From: DASRBN01 sp035294305
GTDB taxonomy: Bacteria; Chloroflexota; Ktedonobacteria; Ktedonobacterales; Ktedonobacteraceae
Assembly (NCBI GenBank): GCA_035294305.1
Contig: DATGLD010000030.1
Location: 124,001 to 188,000, forward strand
Direction of reading: 5' to 3'
DNA: 64,000 nt
The translations under genes were made by a program, and so were the position numbers. Below, one piece after another: positions 33,151-42,697 of the stretch. The first letter of the stretch is position 1. Every line of letters begins with the position of its first letter. The notes beneath the pieces were generated by a model that did not search any database, was not told the origin of the DNA, and saw only the letters and a list, made by a program, of their open reading frames with translations.

Positions 33151-35994
33151 CTACTCTTGCCGCAAGCGGCAGGGGTCGGAGTCTTTAGTGAATCCGTATA
33201 GGGGATTGAAATCGTCTAGCACGCTGAGGAAGGCTCCTACGACATCTGCGTCGAACTGCTTGCCCGCGCAGGCAAGCAGTTCTTTCCTGGCCTCACTGAC
33301 TGGCATAGCCCTACGATAAGGCCGGGTTGAGACCATGGCATCATAGGCGTCCACGACCGCGAGGATGCGGGCGCTCAATGGAATGTTCTCACCCGCAAGG
33401 CCGAGTGGATAGCCCTTTCCGTCCCAACGTTCATGATGGGCCGCGACGATGGTGGCAAGGTAGTCGAAGATGCCTCCCACCTGTTCCAATATCTGGCGGC
33501 CAATTTCCGGGTGGCTGCGCATCACGCTCCATTCTTCCTCGGTTAATGGGCCTGGTTTGTGCAGGATGGCGTCGGGGATACCAATTTTACCGATATCATG
33601 CAGCAGCGCACCAAGGCGAATCAGGTGCAGTTCTTCCTCTGGACGCTGCAATTTGCGAGCCGTGGCCTCGGCAAGTTGCACAATGCGATGCGCGTGCGCA
33701 TTTGTTCTACGATCATGGGCGGCAGCCGCGGCGGTAAGGGCTTTCACGCCCACTATTTCTGTTGTATAGCTGTCGAAAGGAACAAGTCCGTCCTGTGTAA
33801 TGATCAGGTGATCATTCTCGACATCCGCCACACAGACGCGATTCCTGCCCGTATGTTTGGCGCGGTACATGCCGTGATCGGCGCTCTCGATCAATGCTTC
33901 GCGTGTGGTGCCATGCAGTGCGTATACCGCTATGCCTATGCTGGCGGTAATGGCTATTGGCACGGGAACAGCAGTGTCTTCAGATTGCCAGAGGCAAGGT
34001 TGCGTGCTGATCGCGCCCAGCAGGCGCTCGGCGACCTGATTTGCCGCGAGTAAGTCCGCTCCAGTCAGGACGATGGCAAACTCCTCTCCACCGTAACGCC
34101 CGGCAAAATCTTCCAGGCGCAGGGCGCTCCGCAAACGGGCGCCAACTTCACGTAGGATGGCATCACCTGCCCGGTGTCCCCAGGTATCGTTTACGTGTTT
34201 GAAATGATCCAGGTCGACAAATAGGATGGCGAATGAGCCCTGCGAGCGCTGGCAGCGCGATACTTCCTCATCGATCCTGCTCATCACCGCGCGATGGTTG
34301 GGCAGTCCTGTGATAGGGTCGGTGATGGCAGCGCTGGCTTGTTCGCGATAGAGCCTGTCCAGTTCTGCAACCAGTAGCTGCTGCTGCTGCACCAGTAGCT
34401 GCTGCTCGTTGTAGGCCTCTTGCAGCCTGGCGCGCAAACTAATTTCGCGGTCGTTGAGGCGGCGCTGCTCGTTCAAAAGGGCATTGACGCGCGGTAGTTC
34501 GCCAACGATCCATCCCAGCGCGAGCGCAACGGCAGTGATGATTATCACCAGGGTGGTCCAACGTTCATTAGGGATGAGTGTGGGGAGCCATGATTGGGAT
34601 ATCGTGGTCCAGATGCCGGTACAGGAGGCAATTGTGCCCACCGCTACCATGCTCAAGAGCAGTAACCCCTGCTTGATCGAAGTACGCATGTGTCGCCTAT
34701 GACGCAAAATAAGCCAGGGGACAAGCAGGAACATCTGGATGACTGAGAAGACCCAGACCACCGTTGTAGCAGCCTGCAACAAATTGTAGATTTCAAAAGC
34801 CAGCTCGGCAGGTGGGATGATCTGCTCGAAGATGCCTGGAATGGCCACGAAAGAGAGAATTGTCACTATTGCTACAATGGCCGCCTGGACAGTAATGCTA
34901 TTGATGGGAACGCCATGCCGGTTCAGTTTTGCCAGCCGGATGGGTAAACGACGATCTGCGGCAACGACTACCAGCAGTCGCGAAAATAGCAGGATATAGG
35001 CGGCCACGATGGCGACCTGGCTCAAGACCAGTACTATTGAGACGATGCTGGCGGCAGATGAACCAAGGGTAGCGTTGATGGCCTGCACATTTGCTATCAT
35101 TGCTCCCGATTGGCTCGGTGGTATGATGACCATAATGCCAAATGTGCCGAATACATAAGCGATAAAGGAGATGGCGGTTCCCCACCAGACATAACGGCTG
35201 GCTCGTTTGAAGCCCACTTTGCCACCATGTATCTCTCCACCCATGATGATGGGAATATTAGCGCCAAGCAATGCGAGTACAATCAATCCATAGAGACCCG
35301 AGTTCGACATGGCCGGACCCCAGGTAGAAGGGATGTCGAGGGCTATAGCTGCCGGATGGCCGCTCTCTAGCCACCAGATCCCAGCCGCTCCGATTAACAC
35401 AAAAACTGCCAGGTAAAGAGAGGTGAGAGCCAGCAACACCCGTTTGACCCATGTTAAGGGGAAGCAGTTTATCGCAGTGGCGACAAGCAGAACCAGCATC
35501 GTTGCGAGGCACTGCTGCGCGGGAGTAGTAAACCATCTGGGAGCAAGATACTGCACGAAGACAATACAGGCCTCCACCACCGAAACAACCGCCAGCACGC
35601 CGGGCAACCAGGCGCAAAAGGCGAAGAAGAAACACCACCTGGTACCCAGAACACGCTTTGCCCACAAATATGGGCCGCCCTCGCCGGGGAAGCGCAGCGC
35701 GAGCCACCTGGTGAAGAACGCGCACGGCACGAGGAATGTCAGCAGGCCGAGTGTCCAGTAGAAAAAAGCTGTCAGGCCTGCGAACTGGACACCATTATTG
35801 TTATTGATAAACAACACGGTCAGGGCCATAAAAACTGACAGATCGCGCAGTCCAAGCACAGCCGGCAATTGTTGGTTGCGCTGTTCCGGGGAAAAGGTAA
35901 TCTCGCCTTGATTATCTCGATTACCTCGACCACCCACATCTCCCGAAAACTGTGTGGCGGGCCTGAATGCCTGAGGTGTCGAGTTCGCAGCCAT
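33151..35994 (-). CDS. APC-superfamily permease fused to GGDEF and HD-GYP domains
   Basis: A 947-aa protein combining three parts. Residues about 45-480 are a 12-helix amino-acid-permease-like region (FPGEGGPYLWAKR is the APC signature loop). A coiled linker (LLNEQRRLNDREISLRARLQEA) leads to a GGDEF domain with an intact GGEEF at 635-639 and an RxxD inhibitory site (RLED) 5 residues before it. It ends in an HD-GYP phosphodiesterase with HD at 799-800 and HHERWDGKGYPLG. So it may both make and degrade cyclic di-GMP in response to a transported or bound solute. GGAG lies 9 bases before the ATG. It is a rare architecture. Confidence 0.9.
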   Translation of the reverse strand: MAANSTPQAFRPATQFSGDVGGRGNRDNQGEITFSPEQRNQQLPAVLGLRDLSVFMALTVLFINNNNGVQFAGLTAFFYWTLGLLTFLVPCAFFTRWLALRFPGEGGPYLWAKRVLGTRWCFFFAFCAWLPGVLAVVSVVEACIVFVQYLAPRWFTTPAQQCLATMLVLLVATAINCFPLTWVKRVLLALTSLYLAVFVLIGAAGIWWLESGHPAAIALDIPSTWGPAMSNSGLYGLIVLALLGANIPIIMGGEIHGGKVGFKRASRYVWWGTAISFIAYVFGTFGIMVIIPPSQSGAMIANVQAINATLGSSAASIVSIVLVLSQVAIVAAYILLFSRLLVVVAADRRLPIRLAKLNRHGVPINSITVQAAIVAIVTILSFVAIPGIFEQIIPPAELAFEIYNLLQAATTVVWVFSVIQMFLLVPWLILRHRRHMRTSIKQGLLLLSMVAVGTIASCTGIWTTISQSWLPTLIPNERWTTLVIIITAVALALGWIVGELPRVNALLNEQRRLNDREISLRARLQEAYNEQQLLVQQQQLLVAELDRLYREQASAAITDPITGLPNHRAVMSRIDEEVSRCQRSQGSFAILFVDLDHFKHVNDTWGHRAGDAILREVGARLRSALRLEDFAGRYGGEEFAIVLTGADLLAANQVAERLLGAISTQPCLWQSEDTAVPVPIAITASIGIAVYALHGTTREALIESADHGMYRAKHTGRNRVCVADVENDHLIITQDGLVPFDSYTTEIVGVKALTAAAAAHDRRTNAHAHRIVQLAEATARKLQRPEEELHLIRLGALLHDIGKIGIPDAILHKPGPLTEEEWSVMRSHPEIGRQILEQVGGIFDYLATIVAAHHERWDGKGYPLGLAGENIPLSARILAVVDAYDAMVSTRPYRRAMPVSEARKELLACAGKQFDADVVGAFLSVLDDFNPLYGFTKDSDPCRLRQE

Positions 35995-36340
35995 AGCTAT
36001 TGCTCCAATATATCTGCTTCAAGCCATTATTGTAAGATCACGCAAGGTTCACGCTCGCGCCTTTACATCGTGCTATCGGCAGATGGGAGTATTATCAATA
36101 GAGTAAGCAAGCGGCTACAGATAAAAATAGATGTGGTAAGCTTTCCCTACTCGCGGGCGGTACTTTCCAGTAGTGCGGTCACTTTTTTTCTGGATGTTCG
36201 TTTATGAAATATGGACTGTTGCTTGATGTAGCAGAAGTGGCGAGCGGAAGAAGACGAAAGTGTACGGAGGTATCCAGCACCTGCTTGCCCCCACATGGAT
36301 GCATTCCTGGTACCCATTCAGGTGATAGAGAGTATAGCTG
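35995..36340. other. Divergent promoter gap, no gene seen
   Basis: This 346-base gap separates the divergent permease-fusion and glycosyltransferase genes. It should hold both promoters, but I see no strong -35/-10 pair, hairpin, or ORF with a ribosome site. Confidence 0.4.
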
Positions 36341-38191
36341 ATGGTGATTAAAAATAAGGTTGAGCAGGCGGTGTCACACGGCACATCCCTGGCGGAGAGA
36401 GCTGGCTGGGCTACTGGCGGCTGGCTATTTGGCGCTCTGATGTTTGTTTGCGCGGTCGCCTTTGTGATCAGTACGCTGCTCATGCTTGCTCCTCTCTCGC
36501 AAGTGCCATCTCCTCTTCTTCAATTGCCGCTGAGCAGGCTGGCAGCGGGGATAGCCTTCTGGCTGCTCAATCATCTCCACGCTTTCGCCAACCTGCAGGC
36601 ACAGCTGGGAGGAGATACTGTAGCCTTCCTGATCCTTCTCGCGGTTGCCTTTATCATCTATGGTCTCTGTGCGCTGCTAGTCTCTTTACGAGCGCCTGAA
36701 AACAAAAATAATCGCTGGCTGCTCCTGGTATGGTTCACAACGCTGGTGGCAGGATTGCTTTTGATGCTTGAGGGAGCATCACTTTCACACGATGTTTTCG
36801 TGTATACCGGTTATGGCCGTCTGATGCTTGTCTATCACGTTAATCCCTATTTTGTGCCACCAGATCAATTTCCGCACGACCCACTGTACCATCTGAATGG
36901 CTGGACAAATTCTACAGCCGCCTATGGTCCGCTCTGGCTGCTCGTCTGCGCGGTAAGCGAATTGTTCGGCGGGACTGATCCTATACGCTATGTCCTCTTC
37001 TTCTGCTCCCTCGGCCTGGCAGCGCACTTAGTGAATACGCTGCTCGTCACAAATATACTGCGGGCGATGGGCCGTTCGCGGCGCACCGTTCTACTCGGCA
37101 CGCTGCTGTATGCCTGGAATCCGCTTGTGCTTTTTGAGGCCAGCAATGGTGGCCACAATGATATTTTCATGATTACCTTTATATTGTTGGGCATTCTCTT
37201 CGCCGTTCGTGCCGAGAAGAGGGGTCAGATGGGGCTGCGGGATTACGTTTTGCCGGTAGTGGCCTTTACATTGGCGGCGCTGGTGAAATTTACTCTGGCT
37301 CCGCTCGTGGTACTATTCATTGTTCTGCTGATTTTCTACCGCCTGCGCCAGATTTCATGGCCGTTCTCTGATCAGGATGGTCAATTATCGGGCGCGATGA
37401 GCCGGCCATCACACGGGGCCGATAAATCGACCCCGCGTCCATTACCGAAGTATTCTGTTAAAGTGCATAATCGGCCCATACAGGCGGTGGGCGATGCCCT
37501 TTTAGCGATCAGGACGGATGCGGCAACGAAGGAAGCGACCAGGCGGGTGCTGGGCGCGGCAGTTTACGCGAGCATTATCAGTGCAGTTGTGGTGCTGCTT
37601 TTTTATGGGCCTTTTTTCACCGGTCATAGTGTTCATAGCATTATCCAGAGTTTTACCTCGCCGCCCTCCTCAACAGGGGCGCATAAGTCGATGCTGGATG
37701 CCGCGCAGAGGTGGCTCGCCGGGCACCCCTTACCGCATAACACACTACAGTATAAGGTAGTTCATGAATTGAGCAGCCACAAGGTATGGACTCTTATTAA
37801 CGTTGTGGTGTTGGCGCTGGGGATGCTGGTAGGAATGGTGTGGATGTGGAAGGCGCCGCGGGTGCGCACATTTGTAATGGCGTCGCTGCTGGTACTGGAG
37901 GCATTTCTGCTGGTTGCGCCGTGGTTCCTGACCTGGTATATTGCATGGCCGGTAGCTCTGGTTGTTGTATGCTTGCCGGTGTTATATGAGCCCAAAGGAC
38001 GCGCATTGCAGGCATTCGCGCTTGTATTTTCCGCGTCGGCTTTCCTGCTCTACCTCTATAATGGCGCTCCTCCTGGCTATATATGGAACCCTGGCAGCTG
38101 CGTGGTAACATATGGCCCACCGGTACTGGCATGCTTGATTTTCCTGGCATTGCCTTTTACACGACGGGTTGGACAATACGCGGCGGCATAG
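36341..38191 (+). CDS. GT-C family glycosyltransferase (MptB-like, polyprenol-phosphate mannose type)
   Basis: A 616-aa integral membrane protein with about a dozen hydrophobic segments. The first periplasmic loop has SHDVFVYTGYGRLMLVYHVNPY with the catalytic-type Asp, followed by YGPLW and, in mid-protein, NPLVLFEASNGGHNDIFM; these are the hallmarks of the alpha-1,6-mannosyltransferase MptA/MptB group, which uses polyprenol-phosphate-mannose to extend surface glycans. A hydrophilic loop near residues 345-385 interrupts the helices. The ribosome site is weak. The PLP-enzyme gene follows after 37 bases and may share the transcript. Confidence 0.78.
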   Translation: MVIKNKVEQAVSHGTSLAERAGWATGGWLFGALMFVCAVAFVISTLLMLAPLSQVPSPLLQLPLSRLAAGIAFWLLNHLHAFANLQAQLGGDTVAFLILLAVAFIIYGLCALLVSLRAPENKNNRWLLLVWFTTLVAGLLLMLEGASLSHDVFVYTGYGRLMLVYHVNPYFVPPDQFPHDPLYHLNGWTNSTAAYGPLWLLVCAVSELFGGTDPIRYVLFFCSLGLAAHLVNTLLVTNILRAMGRSRRTVLLGTLLYAWNPLVLFEASNGGHNDIFMITFILLGILFAVRAEKRGQMGLRDYVLPVVAFTLAALVKFTLAPLVVLFIVLLIFYRLRQISWPFSDQDGQLSGAMSRPSHGADKSTPRPLPKYSVKVHNRPIQAVGDALLAIRTDAATKEATRRVLGAAVYASIISAVVVLLFYGPFFTGHSVHSIIQSFTSPPSSTGAHKSMLDAAQRWLAGHPLPHNTLQYKVVHELSSHKVWTLINVVVLALGMLVGMVWMWKAPRVRTFVMASLLVLEAFLLVAPWFLTWYIAWPVALVVVCLPVLYEPKGRALQAFALVFSASAFLLYLYNGAPPGYIWNPGSCVVTYGPPVLACLIFLALPFTRRVGQYAAA

Positions 38192-38228
38192 ATTCTCCCT
38201 CCATATGCTACAATATCCCTGAGATATT

Positions 38229-39434
38229 ATGAAAGACTATGCCTACTACAAATCGGTATTTGGTAACCGCCCGATGCCGTTTGCCTATGTTGATCTTGAT
38301 CTGCTCGAGCAAAATATAGGCCAGGTAGTCACTCGGGCCGGGGGAAATGAGGAGAAAACGGGAAAGCGCGTGCGGCTGGCATCCAAGTCCTTGCGCTGTG
38401 TCGCCATTACGCGGCGCATCCTGTCGTTCGATCCATGTTTTCGAGGTCTGATGTGCTTTACGGCCAGGGAAGCCGTGTACCTGGCGGGGCTTGGTTTCGA
38501 TGACCTGCTGCTCGGCTACCCGGCTTATAACGAACAGGATATCGCGGCAATTGCGTGCGCGACGGCAGAGGGGGCACACATCACGTTGATGGTTGATTGT
38601 CTCGAACACGTGGAGCGGGTCGAGAAGATAGCCCGGCGGCATGGAGTGCGGCTACCATTGTGCCTGGAAGTTGATATGTCGCTGGATGTGCCTGGCCTGC
38701 ACTTTGGCGTCTGGCGATCTCCTTTACGCACGGTTGAGCAGGCGCGGCCAGTGGTCAGACGGATTCTGGCGTCAGAATGCGTGTGGCTGGATGGCTTGAT
38801 GGGCTATGAAGCGCAGATCGCGGGCGTAGGCGATAATTTCGTGGGGCAAACAGTCAAGAATACGCTGGTGAGACAGTTGAAGCGGCGCTCCATCCGCGAG
38901 GTTGCTAGAAGACGTGCCGCGCTGGTTGAGATGATCGGCTCGTATGGGGTTGCGCTGCGTTTCGTGAACGGCGGTGGGACGGGCAGCATCGACAGCACGC
39001 GAGCAGAGGATGTGGTCACGGAGGTCACCGTGGGATCGGCGTTCTACGCTCCGGCCCTCTTCGATAATTACCGCAATTTCCGCTATCAACCTGCCGCGGG
39101 CTTCGCCATCGAGATCGTGCGGCACCCGCAGCCATCCATCTATACGTGTCTGGGCGGCGGTTATGTTGCCTCCGGCTCCGCCGGTCCAGAAAAGCTGCCC
39201 CAGCCCTATTTGCCGCAGGGAGCCGCACTGGAGGTGCTGGAGGGAGCAGGAGAGGTGCAAACGCCTATACGTTATAATGGGCCGCTAGCGCTTACAATCG
39301 GCGACCCTATCTTCTTGCGTCATAGCAAGGCCGGGGAGCTTTGTGAACGCTTTACGCATTTGCTACTTGTCCAGGACGGAGCGGTCGTAGACGAGGTAAC
39401 GACTTATCGCGGTGATGGGCAGTGTTTTCTGTAG
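38229..39434 (+). CDS. Fold-III PLP enzyme, amino-acid deaminase/aldolase-like (alanine racemase N-terminal type)
   Basis: The 401-aa protein begins with the alanine-racemase-type barrel: FAYVDLDLLEQNI, then the PLP lysine Lys53 in LASKSLRC, and GGGTGSIDS near residues 247-255 for phosphate binding. The C-terminal beta domain has RHSKAGELCERF with His365 and Cys372, reminiscent of the metal-site region of D-threonine aldolase/D-serine dehydratase. It probably cleaves or deaminates a beta-hydroxy amino acid. The ribosome site (GAGA) is weak. The FAD aldonolactone oxidase follows 71 bases on, an arrangement I associate with actinomycetes; that comparison is from memory. Confidence 0.8.
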   Translation: MKDYAYYKSVFGNRPMPFAYVDLDLLEQNIGQVVTRAGGNEEKTGKRVRLASKSLRCVAITRRILSFDPCFRGLMCFTAREAVYLAGLGFDDLLLGYPAYNEQDIAAIACATAEGAHITLMVDCLEHVERVEKIARRHGVRLPLCLEVDMSLDVPGLHFGVWRSPLRTVEQARPVVRRILASECVWLDGLMGYEAQIAGVGDNFVGQTVKNTLVRQLKRRSIREVARRRAALVEMIGSYGVALRFVNGGGTGSIDSTRAEDVVTEVTVGSAFYAPALFDNYRNFRYQPAAGFAIEIVRHPQPSIYTCLGGGYVASGSAGPEKLPQPYLPQGAALEVLEGAGEVQTPIRYNGPLALTIGDPIFLRHSKAGELCERFTHLLLVQDGAVVDEVTTYRGDGQCFL

Positions 39435-39505
39435 GAACAGTGGCTTGTTCCTGTCCTGCGCTCCAGGGGCGGTGAAAAATCTGTATACATCAGGAGGGTA
39501 GACAG

Positions 39506-40888
39506 ATGGCTCTAAGCAATAGAGAGGCCTCACGTCAGGCACGCTGGCATAACTGGTCGGGGTCCGTTCGCGCGACTCCACGGCAGATCGTGAAGCCGGG
39601 CAGTATCACCGGTCTGGTGCGTATGATCGAGCAATTTGGGCGCGAGGGACGCCAAGTGCGAGTGGTTGGTTCTGGCCATTCATTTACGCCATTAGCACAG
39701 ACCGGTGATATATTGATGTCGCTGGACGACCTGCAAGGGGTTGACCAGGTCGATGCCGAACATGGCAGAGTAACGGTGCTGGGTGGAACGAAGCTGAAGC
39801 AGCTGGGCGACGTGTTGTTTGCGCATGGGCTGGCGCAGGAGAATCTGGGCGATATCAATGTGCAGAGCATCGCCGGCGCTATCAGCACGGGTACGCATGG
39901 CACCGGAGTACGCTTTGGCTCGCTGGCGACGCAGGTTGAGGGATTGACCCTGGTAACGGCATCAGGCGAGTTGCTTGAATGCTTACCCGGACAGAATGCT
40001 GAAATATTCAAGGCTGCCCAGGTATCGCTGGGAACACTGGGCGTGATCGCGAAGGTGACGCTGCGGGTTGTGCCGGCCAAACGGCTGCATTACGTAGGCC
40101 AGCGCAAGAAGCTGGCCGATTGCCTGGATCACCTGGAGCAATATAGGCAGGAGAATTCGCACTTCGAGTTTTTCTGGTTTCCCTATACCGAATGGGTGCA
40201 GGCCAAATTCCTCAACGAAACGGATGAGCCATCGAGCAAGAATACTTTGTGGAGCAACTTCAATAAAATCGTGCTGGAAAACTGGGTCTACTGGCTCCTT
40301 TCGGAATGCTGCCGCGTGGCCCCTGACCTCTCAAAGACGGCGTGCCATATTTCAGCGGCCAGCATTTCTCATATTGACGAGGTCAACTATAGCCACCTGC
40401 TGTACTCGACGCCGCGCATGGTGCGTTTTCAAGAGATGGAGTACAATATTCCGGCGGAGCACACGAGGGCAGTAATCACTGAAATCCAGGAGTGCATCAA
40501 TCGCGAGCAGTTCCAGGTTCACTTTCCAATCGAGTGCCGTTTTGTCCACAGGGACGATATCTGGCTCAGTCCGGCCTACGAACGCGATTCGGCCTATATC
40601 GCGGTACACATGTATCGAGGTATGCCCTATCAATCCTATTTCGAGCACATCGAGGAAATTTTCCGGCGCTATGACGGCAGGCCGCATTGGGGCAAGATGC
40701 ACACGCGCACGGCGGAGGAGCTGGCGGGGCTCTACCCGCGCTGGCACGATTTCCGGCGTATTCGGGCCAGGCTCGATCCGCAGGGGATGTTTCTCAATGA
40801 TTACTTGCGCAAGCTGTTCGATACCGCTGGTTCTCTATCTGAAGAGGCCGCCAGGACTCAACAGAATGATGTAATAAGCACGGATTGA
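39506..40888 (+). CDS. FAD-linked aldonolactone/D-arabinono-1,4-lactone oxidase family
   Basis: A 460-aa VAO-type flavoenzyme. The FAD-binding loop VVGSGHSF carries His58, the position covalently linked to FAD in alditol and aldonolactone oxidases. IAGAISTGTHGTG is the second FAD motif, and the C-terminal ALO domain ends with the HWGKMH catalytic-type motif. It would oxidise a sugar lactone or alditol with O2 or another acceptor. AGGAGG lies 8-9 bases before the ATG. It is third in a likely operon with the glycosyltransferase and PLP enzyme, which hints at sugar or amino-acid metabolism. Confidence 0.87.
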   Translation: MALSNREASRQARWHNWSGSVRATPRQIVKPGSITGLVRMIEQFGREGRQVRVVGSGHSFTPLAQTGDILMSLDDLQGVDQVDAEHGRVTVLGGTKLKQLGDVLFAHGLAQENLGDINVQSIAGAISTGTHGTGVRFGSLATQVEGLTLVTASGELLECLPGQNAEIFKAAQVSLGTLGVIAKVTLRVVPAKRLHYVGQRKKLADCLDHLEQYRQENSHFEFFWFPYTEWVQAKFLNETDEPSSKNTLWSNFNKIVLENWVYWLLSECCRVAPDLSKTACHISAASISHIDEVNYSHLLYSTPRMVRFQEMEYNIPAEHTRAVITEIQECINREQFQVHFPIECRFVHRDDIWLSPAYERDSAYIAVHMYRGMPYQSYFEHIEEIFRRYDGRPHWGKMHTRTAEELAGLYPRWHDFRRIRARLDPQGMFLNDYLRKLFDTAGSLSEEAARTQQNDVISTD

Positions 40889-40904
40889 TTTTTCTCTGCG
40901 CAGG

Positions 40905-41483
40905 TTATAAATTCATCGATGCCAGAAAATCGTTGACCGTTTGTCGCTCGATGTTTGTCTTCTCGGCGTATTTCAGGATTTCCTCTTTTTGCCGGGCGTA
41001 CATCTGTTTGATCAGTTCGCTCTTGGATGGGTCGATGCCCCTTGGTGAAGACTGGCCGATTTCGTAGAGAAAGCCGATCATGTCCAGCAGCTTCAATTCA
41101 TTGTGCAGGGCCTGGTCTTCTTCAATGCCAAATGCTTGCAGGATATCGTTCTGGATGGAATCGATGGCCTCTTTGACGGCAGCAGTTTTGAAAAAGGGCA
41201 GGATATCTCCAATGACGGCTTCATGCACATCGTGCATCAATGCCAGCGTAACGAGGCGGTCGCGTTTTTCCTGCGGATAAGAATGAAACGCCGACCAGTA
41301 GAGCACCAGGAAGGCGACGGCGACGGTATGCTGCCCAACGTTCCAGGTGCCAAAGCCGGAAACGCTATAGACCCTGGGGATGTTGAAGATGTTCATCAGG
41401 AAGTCCAGGTTGGGATTCTTCGAGACGTGGCCCAGCATGCCCTGGGGTGTAAAGATGTTTTCGTAGTCAATGTGTTCGTCCAT
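40905..41483 (-). CDS. HD-domain hydrolase (YfbR/HDDC2-like)
   Basis: A 192-aa single-domain protein with all HD metal residues: His52 (GQHT), His84-Asp85 (LMHDVHE) with Glu88 (HDVHE), and distal Asp134 (LLDMIGF). The spacing matches the YfbR-like 5'-deoxynucleotidase group, although the substrate cannot be deduced. GGAG is 6 bases before the ATG. Directly upstream is a palindromic repeat (41501-41540), so the gene's 5' leader contains or abuts it. It converges with the aldonolactone oxidase gene, 16 bases away. Confidence 0.85.
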   Translation of the reverse strand: MDEHIDYENIFTPQGMLGHVSKNPNLDFLMNIFNIPRVYSVSGFGTWNVGQHTVAVAFLVLYWSAFHSYPQEKRDRLVTLALMHDVHEAVIGDILPFFKTAAVKEAIDSIQNDILQAFGIEEDQALHNELKLLDMIGFLYEIGQSSPRGIDPSKSELIKQMYARQKEEILKYAEKTNIERQTVNDFLASMNL

Positions 41484-41500
41484 ACTATTCTCCAGGAAAG

Positions 41501-41543
41501 GCCGATCAATCGGCGGTGGGCGCGATGAATCAGCCCCTACACA
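41501..41543. repeat. Dispersed palindromic repeat (gccgatcaatcggc)
   Basis: gccgatcaatcggc (41501-41514) is a palindrome related to 457-470 and 58530-58543. It is followed by cagcccctacaca (41531-41543), of which the last 12 bases recur exactly at 31561-31572. It sits just upstream of the HD hydrolase start. Confidence 0.65.
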
Positions 41544-41725
41544 TACTCGTTCTATGATCTATTCTTTTTCAAATCGGCGCACATGGCTTATTATACATGG
41601 TTCTTGTGGCGTTGGGGCCATACAAACTATCTCTATTCGGTTGTCACAGTTCATCACCCATGCAGCAGGACAGTATAATTCATAATAGTTATCAATCCGC
41701 GTGAGCAAAGAAAGGATTTATTGAC

Positions 41726-42673
41726 ATGCCGGTGGATTTTGGCATTATCGCTCCCCAGGGATGGCGACTGGACCTGGTAAGTATTCCCGACCCGGTGGAT
41801 GCCTATGAAGCAATGACGCGCGTGGTGCAGGAAGCCGAGCGCCTGGGCTTTGTTTCTGCCTGGCTCTACGACCATTTTCATACCATTCCGGCTCCGGTGC
41901 AGGAAATAACATTCGAGTGCTGGACGAGTTGCGCGGCTCTGGCCCGCGATACACAGCGCATCCGTATCGGCCAGATGGTGACCTGTAACAGTTATCGCAA
42001 CCCCGCGCTGCTGGCGAAGATGGCTAGCAGCGTTGATGTACTCAGCCATGGTCGGCTCATACTGGGTATTGGCGCCGGCTGGTATAAACACGAATATCTT
42101 GCCTATGGCTACCCCTACCCGAGTACTCACGAGCGTTTGCAGCGTTTGCACGAGGCCGTTCAGATTATCCTGGCTATGTGGACGCAGGAGGAACCAGCAT
42201 TCGAGGGAACATACTATTCAATTCAGGGTGCCATCAACCAGCCCAAAGGAGCGCAAAAGCCACATATTCCCTTATTGATCGGCGGAGGCGGTGAAAAGGT
42301 GACGCTCAGGCTGGTTGCGCGATACGCGGACGCCTGCAACATCGGTGGGGACATATCGACCATCAAGCATAAGCTAGATGTGCTCAGGCAGCACTGCGAG
42401 GAGGTGGGACGCGACTACAACAGCATCCGGCGCACGACCTTGATCGATTATTGCGCTATCGCCAACACTGAGGAGGAGGCTATTGCCAAACTGACGCCGC
42501 AAGAGCGCCAGAACCTCGATGAGTTGCTACCAGAATCCCTGATTGGCACTCCTGCGCAGATTCGCGAACGGCTGCGGCAATACGAGGAGGCTGGGATACA
42601 AGAGATTATCGTCCGATTCGTCGATGCCTTGCAGTTGGATTCGATACGGCTGTTTGCGGAAGAGTGCATGTAG
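41726..42673 (+). CDS. LLM-class (luciferase-like) F420-dependent oxidoreductase
   Basis: A 315-aa TIM-barrel enzyme of the bacterial-luciferase superfamily: FVSAWLYDHFH near the N-terminus, RIRIGQMVTCNSYRNPALLAKM, then GRLILGIGAGWYKHEY, the coenzyme-binding stretch shared by F420- and FMN-dependent members. The C-terminus has LIGTPAQIRERLRQYEEAGIQEII, the usual end of F420-type LLM proteins. Cofactor choice (F420 or FMN) is by family resemblance only. AAAGGA precedes the ATG. It converges with the MFS genes. Confidence 0.87.
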   Translation: MPVDFGIIAPQGWRLDLVSIPDPVDAYEAMTRVVQEAERLGFVSAWLYDHFHTIPAPVQEITFECWTSCAALARDTQRIRIGQMVTCNSYRNPALLAKMASSVDVLSHGRLILGIGAGWYKHEYLAYGYPYPSTHERLQRLHEAVQIILAMWTQEEPAFEGTYYSIQGAINQPKGAQKPHIPLLIGGGGEKVTLRLVARYADACNIGGDISTIKHKLDVLRQHCEEVGRDYNSIRRTTLIDYCAIANTEEEAIAKLTPQERQNLDELLPESLIGTPAQIRERLRQYEEAGIQEIIVRFVDALQLDSIRLFAEECM

Positions 42674-42697
42674 TTCGCATTGCCATCAAAATCTGAC

